From contig NZ_FQYR01000009.1 of the NCBI RefSeq assembly GCF_900141815.1, forward strand, positions 28,596 to 92,595: 64,000 nt of DNA. Direction: 5' to 3'. This DNA is from Rubritalea squalenifaciens DSM 18772. Lineage in GTDB: Bacteria > Verrucomicrobiota > Verrucomicrobiia > Verrucomicrobiales > Akkermansiaceae. The notes beneath the pieces are model-generated. The model saw only the letters and a program-made list of their open reading frames with translations, did not search any database and was not told the DNA's origin. Position numbers and translations under genes: made by a program. Positions 16,383 through 23,423 of this stretch are shown in pieces. The stretch's first letter is position 1, and each line of letters starts with the position of its first letter.

Positions 16383-17123
16383 TTATCTTTTCCGTCTGAG
16401 AATCAGTGACAGGCCTGCTAGGCCTAGTAAGGAGGTGCTGGAGGGCTCAGGAATGGTGTCTATGGTAAAGCCGCCGGTGATATAGGCGTAACGCATGGCC
16501 CCGGTATTGCCCTCAACAGTGAAGGAATCCTCAGTACCCGTGAAGGTGTAGATATTCGCCGCGCCCTCGTCCGGGTCGTTCGGGAGAGGTGCTGCTTCAA
16601 AGTTGGTCACGTCATTCGAGTTGGTGTTCGCAATGTTGAATGTTTCACCCGCTCCTACATTGAGGGCGGCGAAGCCAGTGAACCCATCGAAGTTGATCTC
16701 TGCGGTTTCAAAGGCACCCGCTCCCAGGTTGACGCTGGCGGCGGTGATGGAAAAGGAAAGAGCTTCGTCCGGGTCGACGAGTGAGGCGGTGCCCGTGCCA
16801 TCCTCCACTCCCCAGGCTCCAAAGGCTGCTCCAATGCCTGTGACCGCGCCAGAAGTCGAAGTGGCGACAATGCCCATGGTGATCACCACTTCATCATCAC
16901 CGCTACCCACGGAGTCGAGAGTCAGGCCAGTGATCGTGTAGGTAATCGTCTGGCTGGCGGGGCCAGGGTTACCGGCGTTGAACGTGGTAATGCCCACGGT
17001 GCCGAGATTGGCTTCTGATCGGGGGGCTTCGGTCCGGCTGAGCTGGACATCAAGCAGCGTCGTAGCCGCTTGGGCGCTGCCGAGGGTGCATGCTAAGAGC
17101 GGGAGTAGATGAGGATATTTCAT
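16383..17123 (-). CDS. PEP-CTERM exported protein
   Basis: 246 residues: signal peptide (MKYPHLLPLLACTLGSAQA), a beta-rich low-cysteine body of about 200 residues, and a PEP-CTERM tail with PEPSST, a hydrophobic helix containing LLGLAGL and a basic end RRKR. PEP-CTERM proteins are exported and processed by an exosortase, often to be part of extracellular matrix. No exosortase gene is in this window. The body has no recognised domain. It is the downstream-most of five consecutive minus-strand PEP-CTERM genes. Confidence 0.85.
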   Translation of the reverse strand: MKYPHLLPLLACTLGSAQAATTLLDVQLSRTEAPRSEANLGTVGITTFNAGNPGPASQTITYTITGLTLDSVGSGDDEVVITMGIVATSTSGAVTGIGAAFGAWGVEDGTGTASLVDPDEALSFSITAASVNLGAGAFETAEINFDGFTGFAALNVGAGETFNIANTNSNDVTNFEAAPLPNDPDEGAANIYTFTGTEDSFTVEGNTGAMRYAYITGGFTIDTIPEPSSTSLLGLAGLSLILRRKR

Positions 17124-17289
17124 GGGGTCAAAAAATCAAAATGCACCCTGAAGTATAAAGAGTTGTGAGATGTAGGCAAGATGAAATGAGTAGCTGATGC
17201 TGAGCAGCTGGGAAGCTCATTCAGGGAATAGACCGCCACGTCTGGAGACCTAGTCGGACACAGGAAGTGCAGGCTTAGGTCAGACGAGA

Positions 17290-17931
17290 TTACTTCCTGC
17301 GGCGCAGGATCAGCGACAAGCCTGCGAGCCCTAGTAGTGCGGTGCTGGAGGGCTCAGGGATGGGGACGACATCGAGGTCGAGGCCGCTGATATAGGCCAG
17401 GTTGGCATTGCCCTGTTCCAGGACTCTGAGCTCGTAGGTTTCCCCTGCTGTGATGTTGATGGGAGAACCAGTGGAGACACTAGTTCCGCGGAAGGCATTG
17501 TCAGCGATGAGGTCCAAGGTTTCTCCCTGCACACCGAAGAGCACATCCTGAGGCAGGTTGAACCCTGAGTTGTAATCGAAGTAGGCGGTTAAATCCAGCG
17601 TGCCGTCAGGAAGTCCCGTGATCAGGATGCTGATGTAGTTGCCTCCAACGCCGTTGAAGGTGGTGGCGGCGTAATCGTAGTTGAGGTCCTGAGGAGCTGC
17701 GGCACCGGCAAGCGATTTGTTGCTGGCCACGATGTCCGTGTCTCTGGACTGCAGGGTAAAGGTGTAGCCGCTGATGGTATCCATGGCACCTTCACTGGCG
17801 ACGAACTGGCTGTAGCCAGATTCCACGTTGGTGGCACCAGTGCCGAAATCAAGTTTCACGATGACCGCCTGCGCGCTGGAGGTGGCGAATGCTCCCAGAG
17901 TCAGGCTGAGTAGTAGGCATTTACGATACAT
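17290..17931 (-). CDS. PEP-CTERM exported protein
   Basis: 213 residues with a signal peptide (MYRKCLLLSLTLGAFATSSAQA), a beta-sandwich-like body (VIVKLDFGTGATNVESGYSQ; LTAYFDYNSG) and the tail PEPSSTALLGLAGL ending in RRRK. The VKLDFG...SGYSQF opening resembles the CBM-like/malectin-type domain often seen at the start of verrucomicrobial PEP-CTERM proteins. No terminator is obvious directly after it. Confidence 0.85.
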   Translation of the reverse strand: MYRKCLLLSLTLGAFATSSAQAVIVKLDFGTGATNVESGYSQFVASEGAMDTISGYTFTLQSRDTDIVASNKSLAGAAAPQDLNYDYAATTFNGVGGNYISILITGLPDGTLDLTAYFDYNSGFNLPQDVLFGVQGETLDLIADNAFRGTSVSTGSPINITAGETYELRVLEQGNANLAYISGLDLDVVPIPEPSSTALLGLAGLSLILRRRK

Positions 17932-17985
17932 GGGTAGATGGGGGGTAACATGTAAAGATAACCCACTCAGTGAGTAGGGTAAATG

Positions 17986-18016
17986 AAAAACCGCCTTCCG
18001 AAGCCGGAAGGCGGTT
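17986..18016 (-). terminator. Terminator of the DUF642-like PEP-CTERM gene
   Basis: A 12-bp perfect stem AACCGCCTTCCG / CGGAAGGCGGTT with a 4-base loop, followed by TTTTT on the minus strand. Confidence 0.9.
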
Positions 18017-18051
18017 GCTTGAAAATGTCTTTCTGAAAAGAGCTAAAATGA

Positions 18052-18675
18052 TCAGGCGCGTTTGCGGCGCAGGATGAAGCCTAATCCAGCCAGGCCAATG
18101 AGAGCGGTGCTGGACGGCTCAGGGACTGCAGCCACACGAATATTATCTAAACCCATATCTGTAGAGGAGCCGTTGGTAGAAGCATCTAGGAAGGTAAGTG
18201 TCGTGGAGGAATTCGAAGCGGTGAAGGTGAAAATCTGGTCCACGGTGTCCTCGTAGGTGGGGCTCATTGCTGTCGAAGAGGTGTAAGTTGAGCCAGTGGT
18301 GTCTGTGTAGGTTTGGATGGTGCCGGCTAGGTTGTCTACAGAGACTTGGAGTACGGCGTCCTGTCCAGCTGTTGGTCCATACTTGCCAAAGTCAAAGGTC
18401 ACTTCGTAAGTCATTCCAATGATGGTATCGAAGGTCTGGGCAATCGAGCCGCCAGTGCTGCCAGCCTGGCCGAATTGTACATATCTGGTGCCGCTACTCG
18501 GACCGGCGTTGTAGGCGTTGATGGAGCTCTTTACGGCGACTTGATTACTTGTGCCGGTTCGTACCCAGCCAGAGGCGTCAGGATTTGTGCCGAGCTCAAA
18601 GTCTCCATTAGTGAAAAGGGCGGCTTGAGCAGGCAGAGCTGCCAACATACATGTGAGAGATAAGAGGTGTTTCAT
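18052..18675 (-). CDS. PEP-CTERM protein with a DUF642/CBM-like domain
   Basis: 207 residues from the ATG that begins the signal peptide (MKHLLSLTCMLAALPAQA), 7 codons inside the longest frame. The body is a galactose-binding-like beta sandwich. It opens with LFTNGDFELG and a W, contains an IAQTFDTIIGMTYEVTFDFG core and closes with TLTFLDAS...DMGLDNIRV, the signature order of DUF642/CBM4_9-type domains. The tail is PEPSSTALIGLAGL plus RRKRA. The body resembles the extracytoplasmic end of the FecR protein encoded 2 kb away. Confidence 0.85.
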   Translation of the reverse strand: MKHLLSLTCMLAALPAQAALFTNGDFELGTNPDASGWVRTGTSNQVAVKSSINAYNAGPSSGTRYVQFGQAGSTGGSIAQTFDTIIGMTYEVTFDFGKYGPTAGQDAVLQVSVDNLAGTIQTYTDTTGSTYTSSTAMSPTYEDTVDQIFTFTASNSSTTLTFLDASTNGSSTDMGLDNIRVAAVPEPSSTALIGLAGLGFILRRKRA

Positions 18676-18779
18676 GAGTGTTCTATTATGAGACACTTTT
18701 TTATAAGACGTGAGCTGGAGTATTTCGAGTATCTGTGTGATAGACTTTCTGCCCCAGATAGGGGTGTAGTCTAGGTGCT

Positions 18780-18810
18780 AAAAAAGCCACTCCTCTGTAG
18801 AGAAGTGGCT
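18780..18810 (-). terminator. Terminator of the LamG-type PEP-CTERM gene
   Basis: Stem AGCCACT..CTCT / AGAG.AGTGGCT with one mismatch and a T-run on the minus strand, 28 bases past the stop. Confidence 0.8.
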
Positions 18811-18837
18811 GATGAAAATAGGCTTGAAAAATGTGCC

Positions 18838-19644
18838 CTACCTGCGGCGGCGCAGGATAAAGCCAAGTCCAGCCAGGCCAATGAGAGCGGTGCTGGACGG
18901 CTCAGGCACAGCGGCGAACACGGTATTCTCCACGTCTGAAAGCTGATCACTGCCGGAGAAGGACCAGACTTTCATGTCGTCGATGTCGCCCTTGAATTCT
19001 GAGGTTCCCCCTGGCTGGATGGCGAGGTGCGCCTGTGTGGTGTCGGACCAAGTGATGTTGCCACCATTGGTGCCGTCTTGTGCCACTCCGTTGATGTAAA
19101 AGCGGGAGGTACCATTGCTGCGGATCACGGTGAGCCGTGTCCATTCATCGGCATTGGCAGTCTGGCCTGTCCCTGTCGTGGCACCGATCCAGCCGACGGC
19201 GTGGTTGGTGGCCATCCATTCACCGGATGCGTTGATGCCGAGCTTGAGGGAGCCGGAGTTGTTCCCGTTGGAAAGGAAAACGAATTTGTTCTGGTTAAGA
19301 TCTGCGGACTGGACACGCACCCAGATGTCGAAGGCGAAGTTCTGGATGTCAGATGGAGCCATGCCCGGAGCATTGTAGGCGCCATTGTTGCCTGTCTGGG
19401 TGGTGGTGAGATAGGCTGTGGAGCCGGATGCTGCTGTATCGCCGGAGACGGTCTGAAGGCCACCGGATACAGCGTTGCCGAAGTCTGCTGAGCCCACGGA
19501 GTCAGTGGGTACGCCGCCGGACATAGTGCCGACTTCGCCCATTTCGTAGTGGTGCTCCAGCACGATGGCGGCATTGCCCAATGCGGTGCAGGCGATCATG
19601 CCTGCTACCACCATGGAGGGTGTGGAAATAACTTTATTGGTCAT
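18838..19644 (-). CDS. PEP-CTERM protein with a LamG/concanavalin-like domain
   Basis: 268 residues: signal peptide (about 1-26, ending ALGNAA) and a LamG-type jelly-roll domain (about 28-240). Typical LamG pieces are visible: an EHHYEMGE opening, FAFDIWVRVQSADL, the EWTRLTVIRSNGTSRFYING strand pair and GDIDDMKVWS. The tail is PEPSSTALIGLAGL with RRRR. LamG domains bind glycans or proteins, so an adhesion or matrix role is likely. A TTAAGGT...CGTG promoter candidate lies 53 bases upstream. Confidence 0.88.
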   Translation of the reverse strand: MTNKVISTPSMVVAGMIACTALGNAAIVLEHHYEMGEVGTMSGGVPTDSVGSADFGNAVSGGLQTVSGDTAASGSTAYLTTTQTGNNGAYNAPGMAPSDIQNFAFDIWVRVQSADLNQNKFVFLSNGNNSGSLKLGINASGEWMATNHAVGWIGATTGTGQTANADEWTRLTVIRSNGTSRFYINGVAQDGTNGGNITWSDTTQAHLAIQPGGTSEFKGDIDDMKVWSFSGSDQLSDVENTVFAAVPEPSSTALIGLAGLGFILRRRR

Positions 19645-19696
19645 TTGAGTTTAAGTGTTTAGTGAGGTCAGATTGTGATGAGAGCTGACGAATACA

Positions 19697-19724
19697 CACG
19701 TGAGGGGGCACGCAGACCTTAACA
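19697..19724 (-). promoter_or_regulatory. Candidate ECF-sigma promoter of the LamG PEP-CTERM gene
   Basis: Contains TGTTAAGGT, then CACGTGTGTATT downstream. The CACGTGTGTATT block is shared at the same distance with the promoter of the neighbouring PEP-CTERM gene at 20539-20566, and CGTCAG follows in both. Confidence 0.55.
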
Positions 19725-19751
19725 GGAATTTGAACTTTTTTGCAGGGGACG

Positions 19752-19782
19752 AAAAAGCCGCCCCCTGCTTTCAAGGGGCGGC
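19752..19782 (-). terminator. Terminator of the fifth PEP-CTERM gene
   Basis: Stem GCCGCCCC / GGGGCGGC with a 10-base loop and TTTTT on the minus strand, 29 bases past the stop codon. Confidence 0.9.
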
Positions 19783-19810
19783 CTGCAACACATGTTACCG
19801 AATGAAAAAA

Positions 19811-20476
19811 TTATCTGCGGCGGCGTAGCAGAAGGCCAAGTCCTGCCAGACCGACAAAAGCAGTACTGGTTGGCTCAGGAATCGCCGTGGTGTTGTGGAC
19901 CAAGAGGGCATTAAGCTGGCCGCCTACAGAGGAGGCGCCATCAAAAGCTTCGATGGTGAAGTCCTGGTCTGTGGCGTCTGCAGTGAAGGTTCCGGTCACG
20001 AGAAGGCCGTCGCCCCAAGTGACTCCGGATACCCCATTGGCGTATTGGCCTTGGTCGATTCCGTCAAAGGAGACGGTGCGGCCAGTGATGCCAGCGGAGC
20101 CACGACCGTCAAAAACCAGGGCCTGGATGCGGTAGGTCTGGCCGATGGTGAGACCTGAAAGGGAGATGGTGTCTGCGCCAGAGCTGCCGTAGCGGCCGCT
20201 GTCAGAAAGGTCGGAGGAGCTCGCGTGGAAGGTGTTCGCAATCGCAGAGCCAAAGAGGCCGGAGTCTGCGGTGAAGTCGATTCCATCGAAGGTGGTGGCT
20301 GCGCCGCCAACGTTTTCCACTAGGAACTCGGTGCCTGTTGTCAGGAAGAGGCCGGTGTCGAGATTCTGGCCTGCGGAACCGTTTGTTGTGTACGCGGTGG
20401 AGGACCAGGAGATAGTGGCGGCGCTAGCGCTGCCGGCAAGAGCTGCCAAGGTGGCGGCGATGATCGTGTTTTTCAT
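19811..20476 (-). CDS. PEP-CTERM exported protein
   Basis: 221 residues from the ATG that starts the signal peptide (MKNTIIAATLAALAGSASA), 21 codons inside the longest frame. The body is beta-rich and opens with ATISWSSTAYTTNG. GLTIGQTYRIQALVFDGRG and a QLNALLVHN close are typical of a jelly-roll domain repeatedly found in verrucomicrobial PEP-CTERM proteins, whose function is unknown. The tail is PEPTSTAFVGLAGL plus RRRR. It lies directly downstream of the FecR gene but has its own TTAAG-type promoter candidate. Confidence 0.85.
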   Translation of the reverse strand: MKNTIIAATLAALAGSASAATISWSSTAYTTNGSAGQNLDTGLFLTTGTEFLVENVGGAATTFDGIDFTADSGLFGSAIANTFHASSSDLSDSGRYGSSGADTISLSGLTIGQTYRIQALVFDGRGSAGITGRTVSFDGIDQGQYANGVSGVTWGDGLLVTGTFTADATDQDFTIEAFDGASSVGGQLNALLVHNTTAIPEPTSTAFVGLAGLGLLLRRRR

Positions 20477-20538
20477 GTTATTGAGTGTATTGTGTGATAT
20501 TCGAGTAGAGTCGGTTCGTTGAGAACTGACGAAATACA

Positions 20539-20566
20539 CACGTGCTCAAGGCGGCTCAGCTTAACA
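20539..20566 (-). promoter_or_regulatory. Candidate ECF-sigma promoter of the PEP-CTERM gene next to fecR
   Basis: TTGTTAAGCT followed by CACGTGTGTATTTCGTCAG. It matches the 19697-19724 promoter in both blocks, with one extra T before CGTCAG. Confidence 0.55.
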
Positions 20567-20600
20567 AAAAAATGAAGGAAAGGCTGAACGAGAGGACTTA

Positions 20601-22004
20601 CTACTGACTCTTGCTCTTGTTGACGCGGACATTGTCCAGGCAGAGGTCAGCGGATTCCGAATTGTTACTGGTCTCGGTGAAGACGAGGGTAGCACTGGTG
20701 GAAGCCGCTGTGAAGGTGAAGCTGGTGGGTGGATTATAGCCGCTGCCATCTTCTGCATTCCTCCGCTGCGTATGGGTGCCGAGCAGGGTGCCTGTGGCGC
20801 TGTTGTGGTCTGCTCCGTCATAGACGGCTGCAAAGAGCTCTAGGGAAGTGTTGCTAAATAGGTTGGCTCCCATTTCAAAGCTGACGGTGTAGCGCTGGCC
20901 GGGAACGGTGGCAAAGGTCTGGCGGATGGTGGCGTCAGCGGGATCCGGGCGGTTTCTCGGGTTGACGTTGAAGGCGAGTTGGGTGTCCCTGGTCGAGGAA
21001 TGGATGTTACGTCGCCCGTTGCCAAAGCCGGGTTTTCCATTGGCTGAGCGTGATGCCACCGTGATTCCCGGGCTCCAGGTCCAGCCGGGCAAAAGCGCTG
21101 CATTGGCAGTTTCACCCCAGTCTTTGTCTGCGGGAGGGTTACCCAGCTCGAAGTTTCCATTGATGAGGAGATTTTGAGAGCTTTCCTCAGGAAGCTTGGT
21201 GAGGAAAGAGGAGCTGGAGGAGGGGATTTCGCTGAGCTTCCCTTTGGGGCTGCAGATGCGTGCCTGCCCGGCAATGAGGGTTGCTTCATCGGGAGATTGG
21301 GCGCTCGTGCGCACCATGACACTTCCTTGGAAAAGGTGGACTTGGTCAGATTCCTTGGGGTGAGCGATCACCCCAAATTCCGTGCCCAGGTCAGTGACGG
21401 TGAACTGATGGGTGATGACCTGAAAACCGTGTGCTTCCTTTTCTACATGAAACCATGCGGTGCCTCGGTACAGGTAGAGGCGTTTCTCATCGATGAGTTC
21501 GAAGGAGGCGGGGGCAAGGATGATGCTGCGCACCCCCTTGTCGAGTGTGATTTCGAGAGTGCCTTGGGTGAGTTCCACGGTGCTGCCGGGAGCGAGTTCT
21601 GCTCCGTTTACGTCTTCCCCATTTTGCAAGTGATGCTGGATGCTAAACTGGCTACCTCTGGAACTTTCCAGGCTGGCGATCGTGGTAGGTGGGGAGACGA
21701 AGATGAACTGCAGGGAGATCGCAATGGCGATAAGGGCCGCTGCGGCTGCGCCCAGAGCCAGCTTCACATTCCGGCGCTGTTGCTGGTGGTGGTGGATTTC
21801 TGCGATGCTCGGGCGTTTCTTGGCTGCCTGGGTGGCCTGTGAGTAGCGGAATAGAAAGCTCTGCTGAAGCTCGGCGTGCTGGCGGTAAAGGTCCCGGGCG
21901 GCGCGGTCACGCTTGAGCGTGTCCTGCAGCTGGCGGCATTCCAGTTCATCGAGCGTGCCGTCGAAGTAGCTCATGATGGCTTTCTCCAGCTTCGGGCCTT
22001 TCAT
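20601..22004 (-). CDS. FecR-family anti-sigma/sensor protein with a C-terminal DUF642-like domain
   Basis: 467 residues from the ATG overlapping the sigma factor stop (ATGA), preceded by a good ribosome site GGGAGG. A cytoplasmic N-terminus (1-78, helical, anti-sigma-like) is followed by one transmembrane helix (about 80-104, LALGAAAAALIAIAISLQF). Next comes the FecR domain (about 130-245) with VELTQGTLEITLDKGVRSII and TDLGTEFGVIAH. The C-terminal beta-sandwich (about 278-467) opens with LLINGNFELGNPP and closes with LVFTETSNNSESADLCLDNV, like the DUF642-type PEP-CTERM protein at 18052. FecR proteins hold or activate an ECF sigma factor in response to a periplasmic signal. The extra domain may be the sensor. 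Confidence 0.88.
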   Translation of the reverse strand: MKGPKLEKAIMSYFDGTLDELECRQLQDTLKRDRAARDLYRQHAELQQSFLFRYSQATQAAKKRPSIAEIHHHQQQRRNVKLALGAAAAALIAIAISLQFIFVSPPTTIASLESSRGSQFSIQHHLQNGEDVNGAELAPGSTVELTQGTLEITLDKGVRSIILAPASFELIDEKRLYLYRGTAWFHVEKEAHGFQVITHQFTVTDLGTEFGVIAHPKESDQVHLFQGSVMVRTSAQSPDEATLIAGQARICSPKGKLSEIPSSSSSFLTKLPEESSQNLLINGNFELGNPPADKDWGETANAALLPGWTWSPGITVASRSANGKPGFGNGRRNIHSSTRDTQLAFNVNPRNRPDPADATIRQTFATVPGQRYTVSFEMGANLFSNTSLELFAAVYDGADHNSATGTLLGTHTQRRNAEDGSGYNPPTSFTFTAASTSATLVFTETSNNSESADLCLDNVRVNKSKSQ

Positions 22005-22543
22005 GCTTTCCTCCCTTCTAGAGCTAGACGGGACTGGATGCACTTGCGGATGCCGGCACGCAGGCGGTGCAGGGTGACGGAGAGTGAGGCGCCGCTGCGG
22101 CCGTCAAACTCAGAGAGCGGACGGTTGGTGGCGTAGCGGTGGTAGAGCAGGGCGCGCTCGTCTGCCTTGAGTCGCTCCATGCAGATTTCCAGCGCTTCGG
22201 ATCGCTCGCTGGCCGTCGGAGTGGAAGCTACTTCCTCAGTCGCCTCCTTCGCTAGCAGGTCGAGCAGTTCGGTGTCCAGTGGGATCACGCGGCTGTGCTT
22301 CGCCGCTCTCAGGTGCGCGAGAACCTCAAGCCGGGCGATGGAGAAGACCCAGGCGCGGAAGTTGGTGCCGATCTCAAACTGCTCCTGCTTCTTCCAGAGG
22401 ATGACATTGACCTTCTGGATGACGTCCTGCACGTCCGGATGACCCGGCATCAGGGAAATGGTGTAGGCCCACAGATCCGGCTGGAATTCGGTCAGGAGAT
22501 TGACGAATTCTGCGGAAGGCGGCGTTGGTGTCTGGTCATCCAC
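22001..22543 (-). CDS. ECF RNA polymerase sigma factor (Rhodopirellula/Verrucomicrobium type)
   Basis: 180 residues. Region 2 spans about 15-85 (FVNLLTEFQPDLWAYTISLM; DVQDVIQKVNVILWKKQEQF; TNFRAWVFSIARLEVLAHLR). Region 4 spans about 120-175 (LKADERALLYHRYATNRPLS then SVTLHRLRAGIRKCI). PPSAEFVNLLTE near the N-terminus is characteristic of the planctomycete/verrucomicrobial ECF group. The start is a GTG. An ATG 3 bases away is out of frame. The stop overlaps the FecR start, so the two are translationally coupled. The upstream region carries a TGTTAAGGT...CGTC motif ending only 8 bases before the GTG, which would give a leaderless message if it is the promoter. Confidence 0.92.
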   Translation of the reverse strand: MDDQTPTPPSAEFVNLLTEFQPDLWAYTISLMPGHPDVQDVIQKVNVILWKKQEQFEIGTNFRAWVFSIARLEVLAHLRAAKHSRVIPLDTELLDLLAKEATEEVASTPTASERSEALEICMERLKADERALLYHRYATNRPLSEFDGRSGASLSVTLHRLRAGIRKCIQSRLALEGRKA

Positions 22544-22551
22544 TGTTTAGA

Positions 22552-22580
22552 GACGGCATCTAAGTGGCCTGACCTTAACA
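22552..22580 (-). promoter_or_regulatory. Candidate autoregulatory ECF promoter of the sigma/fecR operon
   Basis: TTGTTAAGGT with CGTC at positions 24-27 counted from the TTAAG block. CGTC is the commonest -10 core of ECF promoters. The TTAAG block is shared with three other upstream regions in this window. Confidence 0.5.
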
Positions 22581-22703
22581 AAAAAATGTGGGAAAACAAT
22601 TTAAGACGGGACTGAGTGGGATCAGTCCCACTGCGAGTGTGGGGTCTAAGTGTGGTTAGGTTCTCCTTATTAAAATTCCATGGGCGGATTGACTGCCAGC
22701 AGT

Positions 22704-23411
22704 CTAGCGCTTGGCCTCGGACAGCCATTTCCGCACGAGGAAAGGCACCTGGACGGTGGCGTCTCCACGGATGAACTCGTAGCCATAGGGCACGCTTTCC
22801 ACCTCGTGGCTAACAATGATTTTTTCGGCATGGAAACTGGCCTTGTTCAGTAGGCCTGCTGCGGGATAGACGGCGAGTGAGGTGCCGACGACGAGGATTT
22901 TCCCGGCATCTGAAATGGCTTCGATCGCTTCCTCGCAGTGCAGGATCTGCTCGCCAAAGAGCACGGTGTTCGGGCGGAAGGGGCGGCCATAGGGATCTTT
23001 CTCCTCCAGGCTGAGCGGTTCATAGCCGCGGTAGACAGCGCGTTCCCGGCATCCGTCTGGAAAGACCTCGGTCACGATACCGTGAAGATGAAGAATCCTG
23101 CTAGAGCCTGCACGCTCATGCAGGTCGTCCACATTCTGGGTGACCACGATCACCTCGTACTTTTCCTCCAGATCTCTGAGTGCCAGATGGGCGGCGTTCG
23201 GCTGGGCCTTTTCTATCGTGGCAAGCCGGGCGTTATGGAAGTCGATCAATGCCTGCGGATTGCTGTCCCAAGCCTCGGTGGAAACCACCTTCATCGGGTC
23301 CATTTTGGCCCAATGACCATCCTTGTCCCGGAAGGTCATAATGCCACTCTCCGCACTGATGCCTGCACCAGTGAAGATTACTATCTTGTTAGGATTGATT
23401 GGGCGGGACAT
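22704..23411 (-). CDS. Sir2-family NAD-dependent protein deacylase lacking the zinc cysteines
   Basis: 235 residues with the sirtuin NAD-binding fold: TGAGISAESGIMTFRD at 14-29, the TQNVDDLHERAG motif and the catalytic histidine in LHLHG. VVGTSLAVYPAAGL is the second NAD-contact block. The usual four zinc-binding cysteines between the catalytic His and that block are absent. The segment contains a single Cys (PDGCRE) and is shortened. The residues where CobB-type desuccinylases have Tyr/Arg read FHNARL. It removes acyl groups from protein lysines if active. No acetyl-CoA synthetase or acetyltransferase neighbour is present. Confidence 0.85.
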   Translation of the reverse strand: MSRPINPNKIVIFTGAGISAESGIMTFRDKDGHWAKMDPMKVVSTEAWDSNPQALIDFHNARLATIEKAQPNAAHLALRDLEEKYEVIVVTQNVDDLHERAGSSRILHLHGIVTEVFPDGCRERAVYRGYEPLSLEEKDPYGRPFRPNTVLFGEQILHCEEAIEAISDAGKILVVGTSLAVYPAAGLLNKASFHAEKIIVSHEVESVPYGYEFIRGDATVQVPFLVRKWLSEAKR

Positions 23412-23423
23412 GGATTAGAGCGA

